Shown here one piece after another: positions 8,764 through 11,522 of a stretch of 11,522 bases of DNA. The position numbers and the translations under genes are program-made. The stretch is from DASVXQ01 sp046727955 (GTDB lineage Bacteria; Actinomycetota; CALGFH01): NCBI GenBank assembly GCA_046727955.1, contig JBKPDO010000219.1, positions 1 to 11,522 on the forward strand. Direction: 5' to 3'. Below the pieces are notes generated by a model. It saw only the letters and a list, made by a program, of their open reading frames with translations, searched no databases and had not been told where the DNA came from. Position 1 is the first letter of the stretch, and each line of letters begins with the position of its first letter.

Positions 8764-8777
8764 GGCGGCGTCCTTTG

Positions 8778-9197
8778 CTAGCGGTCGGGCTGGGAGAGGG
8801 TGGCGAGCCGGCGAAGGTGGGCGACCAGTTGGCCGCGCGTGAGGGTCTCGGGCGGCTCGGGGGGGCTGAGCGAGCGGATGGTGACCTGGGTTGGCTCCAG
8901 GGCTGCCAGGATCTCCAGCAGCACGCTGGGGCTGCGGCCAAGCCGCTCGAGGCTGTGGATCAGCAGCAGCCCGAAGGCGTGCTTGCGGGCGTCGGCGAGC
9001 AGGCGCTGCAGGGCCGGGCGTTGGTGGACCCGGGCGGTGCCGGAGACGCCACGGTCGAGGTAGGCGCGCACGTACACAAGCCCGGCTGGCTGCTCGTCGA
9101 TCCAGGCGGTGAGCGCGCGCCGTCGCCGGCCCAGCGCGGCCAGGACGGCTGGCTCGCTGGTGGGGATGCGGTCATAGGTGGCGACCCGATCAGCCAT
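8778..9197 (-). CDS. Resolvase-domain protein without the catalytic serine
   Basis: A 139-aa protein matching only the N-terminal catalytic domain of serine recombinases. It contains RVATYDRIPTSEP at residues 4-16, YLDRGVSGT at 46-54, RPALQRLLADAR at 60-71, LLLIHSLERLGRS at 77-89 and VTIRSL near the end. The Y-x-R-x-S active-site motif reads Y8-D-R10-I-P12, so the nucleophile is proline. E84 replaces the usual Asp, while R85 and R88 remain. No HTH or zinc domain follows. ATG 9197 has an ideal AAGGAG site 6-7 bases upstream, so the in-frame ATG at 9224 is not preferred. The next gene starts 14 bases after the stop. It may be a subunit-like partner or regulator of the large recombinase, or a degenerate copy. 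Confidence 0.8.
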   Translation of the reverse strand: MADRVATYDRIPTSEPAVLAALGRRRRALTAWIDEQPAGLVYVRAYLDRGVSGTARVHQRPALQRLLADARKHAFGLLLIHSLERLGRSPSVLLEILAALEPTQVTIRSLSPPEPPETLTRGQLVAHLRRLATLSQPDR

Positions 9198-9214
9198 GGT
9201 GGCTCCTTCCCCGC

Positions 9215-9235
9215 GGAAATCCATATCGGATTTCC
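9215..9235. promoter_or_regulatory. Palindrome just upstream of the recombinase operon
   Basis: GGAAATCC at 9215-9222 and GGATTTCC at 9228-9235 are perfect inverted arms around ATATC. The site begins 17 bases upstream of the ATG at 9197, next to the ribosome site. It fits an operator, an mRNA hairpin controlling translation, or a recombinase binding site. Confidence 0.5.
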
Positions 9236-9318
9236 CGCGAATTCAGTAGGCCGTTTCTGATTTCTTTTTTCGCTCCAGCTCGATGTTTTTGTCAAGCGAG
9301 CACCGTTGATTATGGAAA

Positions 9319-9358
9319 TGGCCCGGTGGCCACATTTGGTCATGTGGCGACCGGGCCA
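9319..9358 (-). terminator. Long hairpin downstream of the methyltransferase operon
   Basis: TGGCCCGGT (9319-9327) pairs with ACCGGGCCA (9350-9358) and GCCACAT (9329-9335) pairs with ATGTGGC (9342-9348). One G-G mismatch separates the two blocks and the loop is 6-7 bases. On the minus strand it lies about 160 bases after the 61-aa gene and is followed only by ATTTCC, so it is an atypical terminator. It also separates the two minus-strand operons. Confidence 0.55.
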
Positions 9359-9514
9359 CAAAGCAGCAGGCGGTCAGGAGGATTGTTGTTGGTGTTGTTC
9401 GCGGACCAGCGCCAGCAGCCGCGCTACAGAGCCTCGTCGAATGGAGTGACAACTAACCCGTAGGTGAAGTCCTTGCGGCGCAAGGAATCGACCATGGAGC
9501 GGCTTGTCACCTCG

Positions 9515-9700
9515 TTAGGCGAGGTTCTGTAGCGCGGCGATCGCCTCGCGTTCCTGCTCGGCGGTGAGCGCCACGTAGCGGGCAGGGCCGAGCACCACGC
9601 TGCCGGGCTGCGCCGCCGCACCCTCTGGAGGGCCGCCGTGCGTCGGCTGGGACTCGGCAGGCGGCGAGCCGGACGCGCCGGGAGCTGGGCGCTCAGCCAT
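9515..9700 (-). CDS. Small protein (61 aa), translationally coupled to the methyltransferase
   Basis: The ATG at 9700 overlaps the methyltransferase stop by 8 bases. The first 35 residues are Pro/Gly/Ala-rich and look disordered. The last 20 (RYVALTAEQEREAIAALQNL, residues 41-60) resemble a short helical segment, of the YVxLTxEQExxAxxAL kind, seen in small proteins near actinobacterial recombinases; that resemblance is from memory. The abrupt end after a partial helix may mean the original C-terminus has been lost. Function unknown. Coupling and strand suggest co-expression with the methyltransferase. Confidence 0.5.
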   Translation of the reverse strand: MAERPAPGASGSPPAESQPTHGGPPEGAAAQPGSVVLGPARYVALTAEQEREAIAALQNLA

Positions 9701-10601
9701 GCTGGCGGCAGGTGGGTGGGCTGGCCGGGCTCGTGGCCTGCTGGAAGACGAGGATGTCCTCGTGCGCCACGACGTGGACGGGCAGGCCGGCAACGCGATA
9801 CTTGCGGGTGTTGTCGATCTGGAAGAACGACGCCCGCCCCACCAGCCGCTGCTCACGCAGCCCCGCCAGCAGGGCAACGTTGCGCTCCAACGGCGCCAGG
9901 CCGGCACGCTCGGCGGCACCGGCGACCTGGCCGGGCAGGTCCACCAGCGCGCCGTGCAAGCGCCACGGCCGGGTGGTGAGCACCACCAGCCCGCCGGGGC
10001 GCAGCACCCCAGCGCAGCCGGCCAGGATCTGCTGGACCCCGGCCAGCAGCCGGGCGGGGGTGGTGTTGCCGAGGTTTTGGGGGTTGGCGGAGTAGCGGTT
10101 GTGCCACTTCTCCACGCCCTGGCCGGGGCGGGTGCGGACCTGGCCGTGGTTGTAGGCGCCATGGGTGTAGGGCGGGGAGGTCAGCACCAGCGCGACCTGG
10201 CCGTGCAGCTCGCCCGGCAGCAGGTGGGCCAGGTCGCGGGCGTCGCCGCAGATGACCTCGGCGCTGCCGGGCGCCCCGGAGGTGAGGGCCAGGGTGAGGT
10301 TGGCCTCGGCCAGCCCCGCCCAGTGGGGTTCCAGTTCGACGCCGACGGCGCGGCGGTCGAGGTGGACGGCCTCGACCACGGTAGTGCCGATGCCGCACAT
10401 GGGGTCCAGGATCAGCTCGCCAGGTGCGGTGTAGGCGCGGATGGCGGTGCGGGCGATGGCGGGCAGCATCTTGGCGGGGTGGGCGCTGGAGGCGGCCAGG
10501 TAGCGGCCCTGCCGCTGCCAGCGGGAGGGGGCCTGCGCGGTGGGCCAGACCGACAGCGGCAGCTCATGGCTCGGCTCGGGGGTGGGGGTGGTGGGGGTCA
10601 T
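9693..10601 (-). CDS. SAM-dependent DNA/RNA methyltransferase (TRM11-like or N4/N6 type)
   Basis: A 302-aa methyltransferase. The SAM-binding motif I is DPMCGIGT at residues 66-73, followed by an acidic motif II (VGVELE, 86-91) and GDARDL at 119-124. The catalytic motif TSPPY is at 141-145, typical of enzymes that methylate the exocyclic amino group of adenine or cytosine. The order SAM motif, then TSPPY, then a C-terminal variable region fits gamma-type amino-methyltransferases and TRM11-like proteins. RYLAASSAHPAKMLP at 33-47 is the leading segment. The ATG at 10601 overlaps the upstream stop as ATGA, so translation is coupled to the PAPS-reductase-like gene. A longer open frame back to 10898 is a shadow of that gene. 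Target and modification type cannot be read from sequence; a solitary enzyme of a mobile element is likely. Confidence 0.85.
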   Translation of the reverse strand: MTPTTPTPEPSHELPLSVWPTAQAPSRWQRQGRYLAASSAHPAKMLPAIARTAIRAYTAPGELILDPMCGIGTTVVEAVHLDRRAVGVELEPHWAGLAEANLTLALTSGAPGSAEVICGDARDLAHLLPGELHGQVALVLTSPPYTHGAYNHGQVRTRPGQGVEKWHNRYSANPQNLGNTTPARLLAGVQQILAGCAGVLRPGGLVVLTTRPWRLHGALVDLPGQVAGAAERAGLAPLERNVALLAGLREQRLVGRASFFQIDNTRKYRVAGLPVHVVAHEDILVFQQATSPASPPTCRQHG

Positions 10602-11026
10602 GTGGCGCACATCCCTTCGCACTCGTTGCCGAACCCGTCGATGACCGCCCGGTCGGCCGGGCCGTCCAGGTCGACCTGGTCGAGGGGGACCAGGGAGCGG
10701 TGCACGAACGCCTCGCCGTCCAGGGGCGGGCTGCCGAGGCTGGGGTGACCCTTGCGGATGGCGCGGTCGAAGGCGACGGCCTCGGCCCACTCCTCGGGCG
10801 CGGTGTCGCGGAGTTGCCGCCACCGCCGATCGGAATGAAATGGACAAGCCACGCACGCCGACGCCGGTACGCTCGGCCAGCCGTGCGCCGCCAGCCACCG
10901 CTGACAGTCGGCGCGGGTCAGGCCCCGCGCGATGAGGGGATAGTGCAGCTGGATGTAAGCCACATCGGAGGAGAGGACGCGGTGGGCCTCCTCACGGGAG
11001 ATCCCCAGCCACTGCTCGACCGGCAC
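10598..11026 (-). pseudogene. PAPS reductase-family (adenine nucleotide alpha-hydrolase-like) protein, C-terminal part
   Basis: The 142 readable residues match the C-terminal half of a PAPS-reductase-like family found in actinobacteria and their phages. They contain QWLGISREEAHRV, LTRADCQRWLAAHGW, SACVACPFHSDRRWRQLRD with C58 and C61, EAFVHRSLVPL, and the closing ECEGMC (C136, C140). The nucleotide-binding PP-loop of the N-terminal half is absent. The frame is open leftward past the GTG at 11026 to about 11061, where sequence changes to a transposase fragment, so the gene has lost its 5' half and its own promoter. Family members use ATP to activate substrates and include the DndC type; the role here is not known. 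The overlap with the methyltransferase suggests both acted in one modification pathway. Confidence 0.75.
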
Positions 11027-11063
11027 CGAGGCGCCGGCCCCGTTGGGGCTGGCGCCGGGCGGC

Positions 11064-11402
11064 TGTCGAGGCGAAGAAGGCCGGCTGGACCGTCAACCAC
11101 AAGCGCATCCACCGGCTCTGGATCGCTGAGGGCCTCCGGGTGCCCTATCGCAACAAGAAGCGCCCGCTGCGGGGTATCGGCCGGCTGGTCGGGCCGAGGT
11201 GCTCGATCCGGCCCAACGTCGTCTGGGCCCTCGACTTCCAGTTCGACCAGACGAGTGAGGGGAGGATGTTGAAGTTCCTGAACGTCGTGGACGAGTTCAC
11301 CCGCGAGGCCCTCGCCACCGACGTGGCCCGCTCCATCGACGCCGATGGGGTCGTGACCTGCCTCGAACGGTGGCCGCCGAGCGCGGTGCCCCGATCTACT
11401 TC
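11064..11402 (+). pseudogene. IS3-type transposase orfB, internal fragment
   Basis: Reading from about 11064, the translation contains AGWTVNHKRIHRLWIAEGLR, then NVVWALDFQFDQT with the first catalytic Asp, and FLNVVDEFTREALATDVARS, the core of IS3-family OrfB transposases. The N-terminal part is missing. A one-base deletion near 11370 shifts the frame; restoring it gives LAAERGAPIYF, the expected continuation. The remaining catalytic Asp and Glu are absent because similarity ends at about 11400. It therefore cannot act. Both ends meet unrelated DNA, so this is a recombination leftover rather than an intact insertion sequence. Confidence 0.85.
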
Positions 11403-11434
11403 ACTGAGATAACACGGATTTGTGTTATCTCAGT
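11403..11434. promoter_or_regulatory. Inverted repeat, probable operator of the MarR-like gene
   Basis: ACTGAGATAACAC at 11403-11415 and GTGTTATCTCAGT at 11422-11434 are perfect 13-bp arms around GGATTT. The right arm overlaps the -35 element of the promoter of the downstream regulator, a placement typical of autorepression by MarR-type dimers. Confidence 0.7.
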
Positions 11435-11448
11435 AACTTGTGTATGAT
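11420..11448 (+). promoter_or_regulatory. Promoter of the MarR-like gene, probably leaderless
   Basis: TTGTGT (11420-11425) and TATGAT (11443-11448) are separated by 17 bases. Transcription would start at about 11454-11456, at the ATG at 11455, so the mRNA would be leaderless. No ribosome site precedes the ATG. Confidence 0.65.
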
Positions 11449-11454
11449 GATGGC

Positions 11455-11522
11455 ATGCCAACTGACAGTGAGATCACGTTCGCCGACCACGCCGGGCGCT
11501 TCTACGCCCGGCGCTTCGGGAT
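11455..11522 (+). CDS. MarR/GbsR-like transcriptional regulator (3' partial)
   Basis: Only 22 complete codons are present: MPTDSEITFADHAGRFYARR, then FG. The pattern FADHAGRFYARRFG resembles the first helix of GbsR/MarR-family regulators (FxDxxGxxxxxxG), but so short a piece gives weak evidence. The upstream operator-like inverted repeat and leaderless promoter support a self-regulated DNA-binding protein. The sequence encoding GRFYAR contains a 9-bp-arm hairpin (CGCCGGGCG and CGCCCGGCG) with a CTTCTA loop. Confidence 0.5.
   Translation, partial: MPTDSEITFADHAGRFYARRFG

Larger units (their letters stand above)
9198..9514. other. Intergenic region between recombinase pair and methyltransferase operon
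   Basis: About 317 bases with no convincing gene. It holds the ribosome site of the resolvase-like gene, a palindrome at 9215-9235, an A/T-richer patch around 9250-9295 (TTTCTGATTTCTTTTTTCGC), the strong hairpin at 9319-9358 and a 28-codon minus-strand frame at 9424-9510 that lacks clear support. Confidence 0.5.

Noticed and set aside
9424..9510. 28-codon minus-strand frame (starting at GTG 9510) after the 61-aa gene
   Set aside because: It has no convincing ribosome site and no family resemblance. It could be a lost 3' extension of the operon but is not supportable as a gene.
9699..10748. Open plus-strand frame of 349 codons opposite the methyltransferase
   Set aside because: The minus strand carries DPMCGIGT and TSPPY motifs; the plus frame is low-complexity Gly/Ala/Gln sequence.
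10602..10898. N-terminal extension of the methyltransferase to a start at 10898
   Set aside because: The extra 99 residues are Arg/Pro/Gly-rich and are a frame shadow of the upstream gene. The ATG at 10601 in an ATGA overlap fits the operon.

Overview
The window is high-GC DNA that looks actinobacterial. The codons are strongly G/C-ending, and the genes include a twin-arginine lipoprotein with a thioredoxin-like domain, actinobacterial-type serine recombinases and a small AlpA/MerR-like HTH protein. No species can be named from the sequence alone. Two blocks look like ordinary chromosome (about 1-3126 and, less certainly, the far right). Between them is a mobile-DNA zone centred on a tRNA-Lys gene.

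Left block (1-3126): the end of a LuxR/NarL-type regulator, a Tat-exported thioredoxin-fold lipoprotein on the plus strand, a short-chain dehydrogenase and a GNAT acetyltransferase on the minus strand, then an intact tRNA-His(GUG).

Island (3129-7213): a 37-bp exact direct repeat brackets about 4.1 kb. The left copy is the 5' half of a tRNA-Lys, cut off just after the anticodon loop. The right copy lies inside a complete tRNA-Lys(CUU). Within the island are the N-terminal stub of a MobF/TrwC-type relaxase, a complete Fic-domain protein of visibly lower GC than its surroundings, a decayed cupin-like fragment running into a small HTH protein, and a tyrosine recombinase that reads away from the right-hand attachment site. 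This is best read as a decayed integrative conjugative or mobilisable element that entered the tRNA-Lys anticodon region and kept a Fic gene as cargo.

Recombinase and modification block (7213-11061, all minus strand): reading right to left, there is a truncated PAPS-reductase-family gene, a SAM-dependent DNA/RNA methyltransferase and a 61-aa protein, linked by 4-bp and 8-bp overlaps. Next comes a strong hairpin, then a 139-aa resolvase-like protein and a 516-aa large serine recombinase. In both recombinases the position of the catalytic serine holds proline (P12 in each). The large recombinase ends inside the tRNA-Lys on the opposite strand, so a second element probably abuts the same tRNA.

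Right edge (about 11064-11522): an internal fragment of an IS3-type transposase that is truncated at both ends and frameshifted, then a 13-bp-arm inverted repeat overlapping a promoter whose predicted start is the ATG of a MarR/GbsR-like regulator that runs off the window. All assignments come from reading motifs by eye; no database search was possible.
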